Below, in pieces: positions 34,621 through 43,086 of a stretch of DNA of 64,000 nt; the stretch's first letter is position 1; each line of letters starts with the position of its first letter. The stretch is from Culturomica massiliensis (lineage in GTDB: Bacteria > Bacteroidota > Bacteroidia > Bacteroidales > Marinifilaceae). The translations under genes and the position numbers were made by a program. The stretch lies in NCBI RefSeq assembly GCF_900091655.1, contig NZ_LT594621.1, forward strand, positions 1,364,001 through 1,428,000. The letters run 5' to 3'. The notes below the pieces were generated by a model. It saw nothing but the letters and a program-made list of their open reading frames with translations, was not told the DNA's origin and ran no database searches.

Positions 34621-35503
34621 GGTTTTCGACTTTGAGCGTGATGGCTTCCCGGAAGGTCGGCAGTTCCGACTCCTCGTCCTTGCGCGAGGACTCTTTCAGG
34701 TAGCCCGAGGCGGTGTATGTCATGCGGCCGACACGTTGCAGGGGCTGGATTTGCCCGTCCGTATCGTGGCAAGCAATAAACACGCCCTGCTCGGGGATTG
34801 CCGTCTCGTCGATATAGACGTCTGTAACGTGTTCGGCACGGCGTATGGCATCCGTCAGGCGGGAGACATAGACCGCAGCGTCGAAGTCGATGCCCATAAT
34901 GTAGTCCCGGATACGGGTCTCGATGCTGTCGTACATCTCCGCCTCGGGAACGGCACCATCGTAGAAGACCGTAAGACGCGGCACCAGCACGTCGCCTTTG
35001 GTCGAGATGACCTCGATGCGTGTGCCGGCGAATTTCAGCTTGCCGATATAGGCATTGATGGGCACCAGCTCCTCGGCGGGAATAGCTTCCAGATGTCCTT
35101 TCGTGCCGGTAGCGATTTTCAGTACCAGCTTGCTGTCGAGGTTGCTGTCGTCCGTGCTCTCCACATAGGAGACCTGCGTAATGATGCGTTTGGTCTCATC
35201 GACCTGGGCATACCCGAAAGCCAGTCCGTCCTCGCGGACGGTCAGCTCGTCGCCCTGCTGGTATTGCAGCAGCGCATTGGCGTAGTAGTCCGGCGTGCCG
35301 TTGATCCGGTTGTTGATGGCTTCCGAGATATCCACCGCGAAGACATCAAGCAGCGTCTCGAAACTGTAGATGACAGCGGCTACGGTCCATAGGATACCGT
35401 TCATGACAGACAGCTTCGAGTCGCTGGCGAACTCCGTCAGTTCCAGCCGCCGGTTGCGTTCCTGCACGGCTTCATTGTATATCTCCTTAATCGTCCGGCT
35501 CAT
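34610..35503 (-). CDS. Baseplate wedge protein, gpJ/gp6-like
   Basis: 297 aa from ATG 35503, which overlaps the LysM gene stop as ATGA. MSRTIKEIYNEAVQERNRRL is the helical opening typical of baseplate J-like proteins in Bacteroidales contractile tails, followed by the transmembrane-like IYSFETLLDVFAVDI segment. The C-terminal half holds DIETRIRDYIMGIDFDAAVY-like wedge strands. It would form the ring of the baseplate around the hub, next to the tail-fibre genes. Confidence 0.7.
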   Translation of the reverse strand: MSRTIKEIYNEAVQERNRRLELTEFASDSKLSVMNGILWTVAAVIYSFETLLDVFAVDISEAINNRINGTPDYYANALLQYQQGDELTVREDGLAFGYAQVDETKRIITQVSYVESTDDSNLDSKLVLKIATGTKGHLEAIPAEELVPINAYIGKLKFAGTRIEVISTKGDVLVPRLTVFYDGAVPEAEMYDSIETRIRDYIMGIDFDAAVYVSRLTDAIRRAEHVTDVYIDETAIPEQGVFIACHDTDGQIQPLQRVGRMTYTASGYLKESSRKDEESELPTFREAITLKVENHEI

Positions 35504-36432
35504 TCCACTGTATAGGTTATATCGTCGATAATGAATTTCCACGCGCCACCCTCATTCCAGGCCTCCTCGTGCAGGATGACCCATACGGCTTCCATGCCCG
35601 AGGCGATACGGTAGCGCCCCGTTTCGGTATCCCGGTCCGGCTCCCGATAGGTTCCCGTCGGGGCTGTAGGTAAAATGACCGTGCAATTCCGTCGGTCGCC
35701 GTAATGTTCCACAAGGGTTGTCAGGTAATGATCTATGACTGTCGGTTTCAGTCGGGCGGCGGAGAGGTCGAGTGTCATCAGTTCCCGGCATTCGGCAAGC
35801 GGTGCAAGATCGGCCAACGCGCAATTCGACAGGTTCAGGCTGTAGGTTCCGGAAAGCAGCCGCAGGCTCTCCAAGGAGAGTGTGGCGTGCGTGAGCGTCA
35901 GCTCCTCCACCGGCAGTGTCTGCACCAGTACCAACGACCGCGGTTTGAGCCCGCTCCAGTCGATACTCCGGAAGCAGGCATCGGTAAACCAACGGATACG
36001 ACGCCTGTCCCTGACTTTGTTGTCGAAGGTATGGGTGAGCAGCTGCGGCGTGTCCGCGAGGAGGACGGTCTCGGTGTCGCTGTTGTCGCCCCAGTCGATT
36101 TCCAGCTGTCCCGCACCGGAAACGGCACACTGCACGGTGATGATCCCGGCAGCGAGCGTGAGGACGACAGCAAGCGGCAAGGTGAACGTTTTGGGATAGA
36201 CATGCCGTTCACCGTTAGCGGGGACGATGCCGTGCAACCCGTTATAGGCGACTACATCGGCGCGGATAACGAAATCGTCCGTGTAGACAAGTTCCCGGCC
36301 GGCAGTCAATGTCGTGGCGAAGGAGAGATCGGGGTTGTTGATGAGCAAATCCACGACTCCCTCGATGCTGCCGTACAGGTACAGGGCCACATCGTAGATA
36401 TTCTGTCCGGCTACGACCCTGTACTTACCCAT
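35500..36432 (-). CDS. LysM baseplate protein with extra beta and leucine-rich segments
   Basis: 310 aa. The first about 50 residues are LysM-like (KYRVVAGQNIYDVALYLYGS, DLLINNPDL). Residues about 90-150 read like a PKD-type strand pair (LEIDWGDNSDTETVLL). Residues about 170-240 form leucine-rich steps (LPVEELTLTHATLSLESL, LNLSNCALADLAPLAECREL). LysM proteins normally link tail tube or hub to baseplate. The added leucine-rich part is unusual for that role. It is coupled to the gpJ-like gene. Confidence 0.7.
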   Translation of the reverse strand: MGKYRVVAGQNIYDVALYLYGSIEGVVDLLINNPDLSFATTLTAGRELVYTDDFVIRADVVAYNGLHGIVPANGERHVYPKTFTLPLAVVLTLAAGIITVQCAVSGAGQLEIDWGDNSDTETVLLADTPQLLTHTFDNKVRDRRRIRWFTDACFRSIDWSGLKPRSLVLVQTLPVEELTLTHATLSLESLRLLSGTYSLNLSNCALADLAPLAECRELMTLDLSAARLKPTVIDHYLTTLVEHYGDRRNCTVILPTAPTGTYREPDRDTETGRYRIASGMEAVWVILHEEAWNEGGAWKFIIDDITYTVE

Positions 36433-37123
36433 CGTTCTCCTCCTTTTCCTCGGTTTCTAAAAGCAGCTCTCCCGTGGCAGAATCCATATAGGCATTCTTG
36501 ATGACGACCTTGTCCGACAGGAATTCCGACTGCAGTTTGGCGGCAAGACCGTTGTTTTCCAGACTCGAATGCAGGTAGTCGACGAGGCCGACACCTGTCG
36601 TAGAATGTTGGTAGAGATTTCCGGCTGAAGCTTTCAGCAGAAACGTCTCGTTCTGGGCTTTGGCGGCTCCTATTTCGAAGTCGGTCTCTGAGCCGCTGTA
36701 CACGGCAAGGTAACCGTCCCGTGACAGCAGGTTGTAGACTCCCTTCTCATTGAGGGAGAAAAATGCGGCCAGGGCGATATCGGCCGTGCCGGCTTCCGTC
36801 TCCGCCACGACGGGAAACCAATGTTTGCCCGTCGCAGGATTTCTCAGGTACTCCGTGCCGCCCGAACCGCTTTCCATAACCAGACGGACCGTCAGGCGGC
36901 GCATGTCGGGCGTATAGGGAATCCTGACATGGAACCCTTTGCCGTCGTTATACGTGTACACGAAGCCGACGGGGACGGTAATCTCTCCGTAGCGGAAGGT
37001 GTCGTTGTCCGCACCCGCGACGGCATCGAGCAGGCGGAAGTCGTAGAAACTCTTGCCGGCGATATTGCCGGAAGTCTCCACCTCACCGTATTCGGCGTCC
37101 ATTGTTATGTCCTGTCTTGCCAT
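36425..37123 (-). CDS. Baseplate or tail structural protein (232 aa)
   Basis: I prefer ATG 37123 (MARQDITMDAEYGEVETSGN), since the longer frame reads into the terminator hairpin. The sequence is beta-rich (YGEITVPVGFVYTYNDGKG, RRLTVRLVMESG) with a helical C-terminus. It is the first gene after the terminator at 37139-37173 and overlaps the LysM gene by 8 bp. The family is not recognised. Confidence 0.6.
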   Translation of the reverse strand: MARQDITMDAEYGEVETSGNIAGKSFYDFRLLDAVAGADNDTFRYGEITVPVGFVYTYNDGKGFHVRIPYTPDMRRLTVRLVMESGSGGTEYLRNPATGKHWFPVVAETEAGTADIALAAFFSLNEKGVYNLLSRDGYLAVYSGSETDFEIGAAKAQNETFLLKASAGNLYQHSTTGVGLVDYLHSSLENNGLAAKLQSEFLSDKVVIKNAYMDSATGELLLETEEKEENDG

Positions 37124-37138
37124 GAACGATACTTCAAC

Positions 37139-37173
37139 AAAAAGCCCGACCATACATCAGAGTACGACCGGGC
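37139..37173 (-). terminator. Intrinsic terminator upstream of the distal baseplate genes
   Basis: On the minus strand, stem GCCCGGTCGTAC pairs with GTATGGTCGGGC (12 bp including wobbles) and is followed by TTTTT. It ends the small-gene pair at 37.2-37.8 kb. The baseplate genes at 31.5-37.1 kb therefore probably have another promoter or depend on read-through. Confidence 0.7.
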
Positions 37174-37212
37174 ACTCTTTTCAAAAGAGTAGCGGCAGAA
37201 AGAAAGGATGGT

Positions 37213-37536
37213 TTACTTCTCCTGAATGAAATCGTAGATGCGCGACACGGTAGCCCACATATCGTCCGGAAGCTCCTCGTCCGAGATGCGTTCGCAGGCT
37301 TTCCGGAGATACTCCATCTCGTCCCCCGAGAACTCCACGGCAAGCGGTTTCTCCTTCTCCACATCCCATTCGATGCGCTTGTCCTCGGCATTCTCGTGAA
37401 GACCGATGGCTTTGCGCTCCTCGTCCGGAATGGCGATCTTGCGCAGAATCTCTTTTTTGAGGTTGAAGTCCTTGAAGTTGCCCCGTGCCGGCAAAAAGGA
37501 CGGCAGGTAAAGGCGGTCTTTGACTGACAGTTCCAT
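37213..37536 (-). CDS. Small phage protein (107 aa)
   Basis: No recognised domain. It starts MELSVKDRLYLPSFLPARGN, a phrase typical of small proteins in Bacteroides phage tail clusters, and continues as an acidic helical protein (EEMEYLRKACERISDEELP-like). It follows the 95-aa gene by 5 bp and ends before the terminator. Confidence 0.55.
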   Translation of the reverse strand: MELSVKDRLYLPSFLPARGNFKDFNLKKEILRKIAIPDEERKAIGLHENAEDKRIEWDVEKEKPLAVEFSGDEMEYLRKACERISDEELPDDMWATVSRIYDFIQEK

Positions 37537-37541
37537 ATTAT

Positions 37542-37829
37542 TTATGCATTTTGTACGTTACTCTTTTTTATTTCGTCGATCATGGTATCGAAATCATGAA
37601 ACAGGGGTGCAAGCGGCTCTCCCATAGGAATGTTGCATGAAATAACGCCTTGTTCCATGTAGATGATACCTATCTGCGGAGCGTTCCCCGAGCCATCCGT
37701 ATCCTTCTTGCGGATGGAGGCGTGGACGCGGGTCAGCGCGTCATTGACGATGGAATATTCCAACTGGTAGTCGGCATTCTCCGTGCTCTCTTCGGCAACC
37801 TTGGTTACCGTTACGTTGGTGATGTTCAT
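37542..37829 (-). CDS. Small beta-rich phage protein (95 aa)
   Basis: MNITNVTVTKVAEESTENAD, followed by short strands and the phrase APQIGIIYMEQGVISCNIPM. No family is recognised. It lies 51 bp after the giant tail protein gene. Its first strand resembles the VTNVTIKKANE segment of the polymerase junction ORF, but the match is short and probably coincidental. Confidence 0.5.
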   Translation of the reverse strand: MNITNVTVTKVAEESTENADYQLEYSIVNDALTRVHASIRKKDTDGSGNAPQIGIIYMEQGVISCNIPMGEPLAPLFHDFDTMIDEIKKSNVQNA

Positions 37830-37880
37830 AATTCGCTTCTGTTTTTATTAAGTGTAGGGATATTCCCAGCAGAAAAGTTT

Positions 37881-40800
37881 TTAATAAGAGTGATTTAATA
37901 TCTGGTAATGGAACGAGGGGTAATTGGCGCACAATACCGTAATGGAGTCTCCCTTGGCTAACGTGTAACTGGCAAGATCCCCGTTGTGGTTACGGATATT
38001 GGTGAATACAAGGCTATTCCCCCAGTTGTAGTTGTAAATTAGGGTAAATATGCAGGCGAAGTCCGACGGCAGAGTCGAGTAACCGAACATGGTGGCCACG
38101 GACGATGCCGACGGCAGGGTCACGCTGTACTTCTGGTTGGCATAAACGAAAAAGATGTTGAACTGCGAGAAATCGATCGTGTAACCGCTGCCTGTGAAAT
38201 AGACATTCTTGATCTTGTTGCCGATGCAGGCAGGGGCTATAACAGAGGCATTGGACCATATTCCGTAGTTACGGTTACCGTTTTTGACATCGATATAAAG
38301 CCCGTAGTTGTTATTAAAGATGCTGTTCACCTTGTTGTTCACAATACGTCCGGTGGCACATGATCCGCCGGCGGATGCCGGTATGGTGTTGCTGCCGAAC
38401 AGGACATACGAAATGGTGTCCCCCACGCGGAACAGGTCGTCGTAGATGGCAAGGCCGCCGCCTGAGCCGGTTCCTGTCGCCGTCGAGCCGATGCGCCCCT
38501 GACCGATGACGAATCCCCCGATGGTGCCGGCATTGGCGTTGATGGTGCCCGTCATCGTGACATTTCCCGAGGCGTCCCATTTGATATTCTGGTTGGCCAG
38601 ATAACCCGATCCGTCATTGGCAAAGGAGATTTTCCCGCACCCGAACGTGGCGGAACCGTCCGTGTTCAGCGCCCAATAGTTTACTCCGGTGGAAGGGTTG
38701 TCGTGGTAAATATATCCTGAAGCCCCCATAACGATGCGGTGCCCCGAGGCCGGAGCCGAAGCGGTCAGGGCGCTTGTTCCGAGAATCCAGCCGCCGATCT
38801 TGCCGCTCACGGCCGTGATACCGTTCCTGTCCAGCGTGACCTTTACGCTATTGTTCGCATCCTTGACGGAGATGCTGCCGTTATAGCTGCTCCCTCCGAC
38901 AGTCAGGGCGGAATCCACGATAATCTGGTTGGCGCGTACGGTTCCCGTGTAAATGCCGTTGGCATCGATGGTGGTCGTGTATTTCTCCGTGGAGGTAAGG
39001 TCGAAGACCGTGGCATAGGCCACATACCAGATGACAGGCGTATCGGAAGTCCCCTGCGTGCCGTCCACGTAGAAGAAATGGGTGCTGGAAAAATCGGCGG
39101 TGCCGCACACGACCTTGTAGACGTATTCTTTCCAGTCGCCCGTGCCGGCGTTCGACGTAAGCCACCGGTGCGAACCTCCCGTGCCGACGCTGTTCGTCGC
39201 CCAACAGAGATTTCTGCCGGCGGGGATCTTGGCGATAATGCGGGCGACGAGCACCTTGCGGTAACCGCATTTCGCCCCGAAATAGAAGCCTCCGTTGCGA
39301 GGGCTGGCACTGCCGCTGGTCTGGATTTTCAGGACATACTTGCTGTCATTGGGTGCCGTGGCATCCTGCTGCCGGGTAACGGTCACCATACCGTTCTGGG
39401 AGTTGTTGTAAACCACGACACCGTTGTTTCCGTTCCAGAAAGTCGGGTCGCGGTAGAGCATCTTCCCGAACGCCATGGCCGAAGCGAGTTCCTGCGCCGT
39501 CGTGATGCCCGTAGTCCACTGGGCGGATACGGATGCGGCAAAGGTAACCGTGCCGGCGGCATTCCATGAGATATTACCCGAGGCTATGTGCCCAGACCCG
39601 TCGTTGTTCAGACTCCATTTCGTGGAGTTGGCGATAGATCCGTCGCTGCCCAGCGAGATGTTGTTTTTCCAGATATGGTTGTGGTCGAAGGCCCACCCCG
39701 CGATACGGTTGTATACCTCCTTGCTGCCGCTTTTGGTATAGTTCACCGAGAGGCAGAAGTATTCCAGATTGTCCCATGACATCATCTGAAGACCTATGAA
39801 TCCGGTCTTGACACTGTTGCCGGATGCCGCCACCTGCCCGAGGACGATATGCCCTGCATTGCTGCTCTGATACCACGTAAGGCATATACCCAGCGGCTTG
39901 TAGGCTCCCGTGTACCAGTAACCGCTGCCCGTGGAGGCGGAACGGATTTGCAACGGGATGGCACCCACAGCTCCGACGTTCCCTATGGTCATGTTGTCAC
40001 TGCCGATGGAGAAACCGCCGATCTTGCCCTTCGTGAACGTGCAGCTGAGACCGTTGATGTAATCGGTATTGATAATGGACGACTTGATACCCACGGCATC
40101 GAGTTTCGAGGCGCTGATGCTGCCCGCGGCGATACGGTCTGCCGAAAGTGTTCCCGTCTTGATACTGCCGGCATCGATCGCCACGGCGTTGACCTGCGCC
40201 GCGGTAAGGGTGCCCGTGTAAATCCCTGTCGAGCCGATATAGGTCAGCGGGTGCGCCGCAAGCGTGCTGTCCGTGCTTTGCGCCAGAGCAATGAACCGAT
40301 GGCGGCGGATCTCCTCCTCGACGGCAGCCGTGAGGGTGCGCGGCGCGGGGGCATAGGCTTGTGTGGAACCGCTCTGGAAGATAAGGTCGTTGCCGTAAGC
40401 GATTTGCGGAGCTGCCGGAATCGGCGAAGGACTATAACTGCTGCTCTCTATCGGCTGGTCGGAGTAGAGGTGGTACACGGCACCCGTATCGCCGCCGCCA
40501 CGCAGGAAGACGGCGAACATGCAGTAGTTGCCGCACAGCTGCGCCCCGGCGAACATCCGGCAGTAGGTCTCGGAAAGGTCATAGATATCCCATGAATAGG
40601 CAATGCCACCCCAACCGCCGAAGTTGGTTTTGATAAGTACGATCAGACCTCCTTTGTGCGTGGATGTGTTCCACGAGACCGGAGCCTGCTCGGCATATCC
40701 CCGACGGACGAGAATGGTACGTTTGATGTTCTGGTCGCCACCTTTGAAAACGACTGGATAATAGGTCGCTTCGTCGCCGTTGATGATGAGTTTCTTGTAA

Positions 40801-42650
40801 TATCGATAGCCGAAGTTCGTAACCTTGGCCGCTTCGATGTCGTTCTTCCATTGCAGCGATACGGAAGCCCCGAACGTAACGTTCCCGGCAGTGTCCCATG
40901 CAATGTTGCCCGAGGCGATCTGCCCCGAACCGTCGTTGTTCAGTTTCCATTTCGTGGAGTTGATGATCGAGCCGTCGCTGCCCAGCGACACGTTGCCCTT
41001 GCGAATGGAAGTCGTGTCGATCGTCCAGCCGGCTATGCTGTTGCTCGAACCCAGCTGTGCCACGCAGTACCCTGCACTGTCCGTGGTATAGAGCCCGAAG
41101 TCCGTGTCGCTGTTGTAGTAGAGCTGCACCCGCTGCCCGCTAGCGACACCCGAATTGGCCCCGTACACCGCGATGCGTCTGTTGCCGCTGTCTATCGAGA
41201 TATGCGTGGCAGTGAGGGCCGAAGCCCCGATCATCCAGCCGCCGATTTTTCCTTTGGTGAAGGTACAGCTCAGGCCGTTGATATAGTCCGTGTTGATGAT
41301 GGAGGACCTGATGCTGGCGGCATCGAGCTTCGAGGCCGCTATACTGCCTGCCGCTATGCGGTCGGCGGAGATGGTTCCTGCGGTAATCTGCGAGGCGGTG
41401 ATACTGCCGGTATAGATTCCGTCGGCCGTGATCTTCGTCAGCTTGGGATAGCCGCTGCCGCCCAAAGCCGTGGTGAGGGAGCCGATAGGTGCCGTCCACA
41501 AGGCACTGACCGTCGAGGCGAACGTGACGTTGCCCGAAGCGTCCCACGCGATGTTGCCGCCCGCGACCGCTCCGGCTCCCGAGGCATCCAGCCGCCATTT
41601 ATAGCCCCGGATACCGTTCGAGCCGAGCGTAATGCTACCTGCGGCAGAGGTGCAGCTCCCCACAGTGTTGTTCTTCGTACCCCGGTAAAGGGAGTCGGCA
41701 TCCACCGTCCAGCCGCCGATTTTCCCTTTTGTAACGTTCAAGGTCAGAGCTTCGATGTTTCCGGCGGTAATCAAGGAGGCTTTCAACGCCGCCGTGTCGA
41801 TGCGTGCCGCAGCGATAATCCCCGATGTGATCTGGGAAGCACTGATGGAAATCGTCTTAATCGTATCGGCCGAGAGTGTTCCGGTAAAGACGCCGTCCTT
41901 GTCGATGTAGGTCGCACCGACCCAGTTCAGACTCACTCCGCTGCCGAACTCGACCTTGCCTGTCGTGGCGTTATACCTGACATACTGGTCGCCATAACCC
42001 AACTGGGCGTTACCGCCGTTATCTACATAGAAGGTTTTGTAGCCATCCCTAAATCCATAGATGCCGTTTACCGCCTCTGCGGCGATCGTTCCCGAGGAGG
42101 TCTTCGTATTGAGTGTAAACGAGCCTATGGCTATCCCGGAGACGGTGCCGTCGCTGTTTTTCGTGCCCGCAAAGAGTTTGGGGGTGATGACCGTGTTGCC
42201 GTTGATGAGCGTCTTACCCGTATTCCACTCCTTGACCCAGTCGAGCATGTCGGCATCGACCCCGTCCTTGCCCGGGATACCCGCCTTGGCTTTCGACCAG
42301 ACGAACGACAGATGATAGACAATACCGGAAATTGTCACGGGAATATCTATTGTTCCGTGGTCGGCGAGGGTCGTCGTACCGGCGGTGATAACGTAGGTTA
42401 AGGTCTTCGTGCCGTTATTGACGGTAACGGATGAGAATCCCGCCGGCTTACCCACCGCACCGATGGTAAAGGCCGTGAGTTCCTCGTCCCCGCACATCAC
42501 CCGTACGGTCGAGGTGAGAGTGACGGACGAGAGAATCTTCCCCGTGTCATCCGCGGGGAACACGTATTCACCCAAAGACTGGGTTATGGTATACCCGTCC
42601 TTCTGGACATAGATGGTCGCCTGTCCCCGGGCGATGAGAATCTTTGCCAT
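37881..42650 (-). CDS. Giant repetitive tail protein (1589 aa)
   Basis: I start it at ATG 42650 (MAKILIARGQATIYVQKDGY). The frame stays open for 119 more codons into the antisense of the cobalamin riboswitch, which is not credible coding. An N-terminal Ig-like segment is followed by a collagen-like GIPGKDGVDAD turn. Then come at least five repeats of a module with KGKIGGWxIG, LGSDGSIxNSTKWxLNNDGS and NIxWDxxGNVTF, plus GTLSADRIAAGSISASKL spacers. This is the pattern of long tail-side or central fibre proteins. Its N-terminus resembles that of the protein at 54721-56031, which would be its direct neighbour if the B12 insert were absent. Confidence 0.82.
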   Translation of the reverse strand: MAKILIARGQATIYVQKDGYTITQSLGEYVFPADDTGKILSSVTLTSTVRVMCGDEELTAFTIGAVGKPAGFSSVTVNNGTKTLTYVITAGTTTLADHGTIDIPVTISGIVYHLSFVWSKAKAGIPGKDGVDADMLDWVKEWNTGKTLINGNTVITPKLFAGTKNSDGTVSGIAIGSFTLNTKTSSGTIAAEAVNGIYGFRDGYKTFYVDNGGNAQLGYGDQYVRYNATTGKVEFGSGVSLNWVGATYIDKDGVFTGTLSADTIKTISISASQITSGIIAAARIDTAALKASLITAGNIEALTLNVTKGKIGGWTVDADSLYRGTKNNTVGSCTSAAGSITLGSNGIRGYKWRLDASGAGAVAGGNIAWDASGNVTFASTVSALWTAPIGSLTTALGGSGYPKLTKITADGIYTGSITASQITAGTISADRIAAGSIAASKLDAASIRSSIINTDYINGLSCTFTKGKIGGWMIGASALTATHISIDSGNRRIAVYGANSGVASGQRVQLYYNSDTDFGLYTTDSAGYCVAQLGSSNSIAGWTIDTTSIRKGNVSLGSDGSIINSTKWKLNNDGSGQIASGNIAWDTAGNVTFGASVSLQWKNDIEAAKVTNFGYRYYKKLIINGDEATYYPVVFKGGDQNIKRTILVRRGYAEQAPVSWNTSTHKGGLIVLIKTNFGGWGGIAYSWDIYDLSETYCRMFAGAQLCGNYCMFAVFLRGGGDTGAVYHLYSDQPIESSSYSPSPIPAAPQIAYGNDLIFQSGSTQAYAPAPRTLTAAVEEEIRRHRFIALAQSTDSTLAAHPLTYIGSTGIYTGTLTAAQVNAVAIDAGSIKTGTLSADRIAAGSISASKLDAVGIKSSIINTDYINGLSCTFTKGKIGGFSIGSDNMTIGNVGAVGAIPLQIRSASTGSGYWYTGAYKPLGICLTWYQSSNAGHIVLGQVAASGNSVKTGFIGLQMMSWDNLEYFCLSVNYTKSGSKEVYNRIAGWAFDHNHIWKNNISLGSDGSIANSTKWSLNNDGSGHIASGNISWNAAGTVTFAASVSAQWTTGITTAQELASAMAFGKMLYRDPTFWNGNNGVVVYNNSQNGMVTVTRQQDATAPNDSKYVLKIQTSGSASPRNGGFYFGAKCGYRKVLVARIIAKIPAGRNLCWATNSVGTGGSHRWLTSNAGTGDWKEYVYKVVCGTADFSSTHFFYVDGTQGTSDTPVIWYVAYATVFDLTSTEKYTTTIDANGIYTGTVRANQIIVDSALTVGGSSYNGSISVKDANNSVKVTLDRNGITAVSGKIGGWILGTSALTASAPASGHRIVMGASGYIYHDNPSTGVNYWALNTDGSATFGCGKISFANDGSGYLANQNIKWDASGNVTMTGTINANAGTIGGFVIGQGRIGSTATGTGSGGGLAIYDDLFRVGDTISYVLFGSNTIPASAGGSCATGRIVNNKVNSIFNNNYGLYIDVKNGNRNYGIWSNASVIAPACIGNKIKNVYFTGSGYTIDFSQFNIFFVYANQKYSVTLPSASSVATMFGYSTLPSDFACIFTLIYNYNWGNSLVFTNIRNHNGDLASYTLAKGDSITVLCANYPSFHYQILNHSY
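39535..41640 (-). repeat. Imperfect intragenic repeats in the giant tail gene
   Basis: A unit encoding the SLGSDGSIxNSTKWxLNNDG and NIxWDxxGNVTF motifs recurs near 39535-39670, 40870-41000 and, more diverged, 41520-41640. The first two copies share long nearly identical DNA stretches, for example cgtcgttgttcag followed by ccatttcgtggagttg. Recombination between copies could change fibre length. Confidence 0.7.
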
Positions 42651-42740
42651 GAAACCTTTTTCTGAAAGTATAGTGCGGAATGATTCCGGCAGGTTGCGGA
42701 TTTTTTTTCGTGTAAATGATATTATTATAAAAAATATTTG

Positions 42741-42748
42741 TATTTTTG
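42741..42748 (+). promoter_or_regulatory. Promoter -7 box for the B12 operon
   Basis: TATTTTTG matches the Bacteroidales -7 pattern and sits just before the riboswitch, inside an AT-rich stretch. The -33 element is not obvious. Confidence 0.5.
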
Positions 42749-42945
42749 TAATTGGAAATGGTTCCGGGCGGTTCGCCGCCACGGATGAAAAGGGAATCCG
42801 GTGAGAATCCGGGACAGTACCCGCTGCTGTAAGTCCCCTCAAGGTTGCCGCAACCTGCCACTGGTGTAATGCTGGGAAGGCGCGACGACTGGGACGAGTC
42901 AGAAGACCTGCCATGACCGGAAAAGGATTTACACCCGCGGGAGAA
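42749..42945 (+). ncRNA. Cobalamin riboswitch
   Basis: Conserved core elements occur in order: gggaatccggtgagaatccg, then gggacagtacccgctgctgt and gtaa (42791-42832), a variable arm, gccactg at 42857-42863, and the B12 box gagtcagaagacctgcc at 42896-42912. It precedes a transport operon for B12 and an intrinsic terminator at 43008, so B12 binding should stop transcription. It overlaps, antisense, the non-coding extension of the giant tail gene frame. Confidence 0.95.
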
Positions 42946-43007
42946 AATCGGGTTGCGATCAGATACGGAATGCCGTAGGAGTCATTCTCATATTTGAAGA
43001 CAAACAT

Positions 43008-43046
43008 AATCCCGTTCGTGTAAACCTGCGCGAACGGGATTTTTTG
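43008..43046 (+). terminator. Riboswitch expression-platform terminator
   Basis: Stem aatcccgttcg (43008-43018) pairs perfectly with cgaacgggatt (43031-43041), followed by a T-run. It lies between the aptamer and the first gene, so it is the likely OFF state when cobalamin is bound. Confidence 0.88.
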
Positions 43047-43086
43047 TGTTTGTTAAAAATATGTTTTATTAAAAAACAAGTAAGCT

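Noticed and set aside
40656..42401. 581-codon plus-strand ORF opposite the giant tail gene
   Set aside because: It mirrors the repetitive tail coding sequence. The protein is Arg/Gly-rich with no recognisable feature.
37881..42650. Diversity-generating retroelement target in the tail genes
   Set aside because: There is no reverse transcriptase gene or template repeat in the window. The repeats seen are tandem structural modules.
42651..43007. N-terminal extension of the giant tail protein to 43007
   Set aside because: This stretch is the antisense of the cobalamin riboswitch and its terminator. The protein start at 42650 matches the paralogue at 56031 (MAVKVARGQ).
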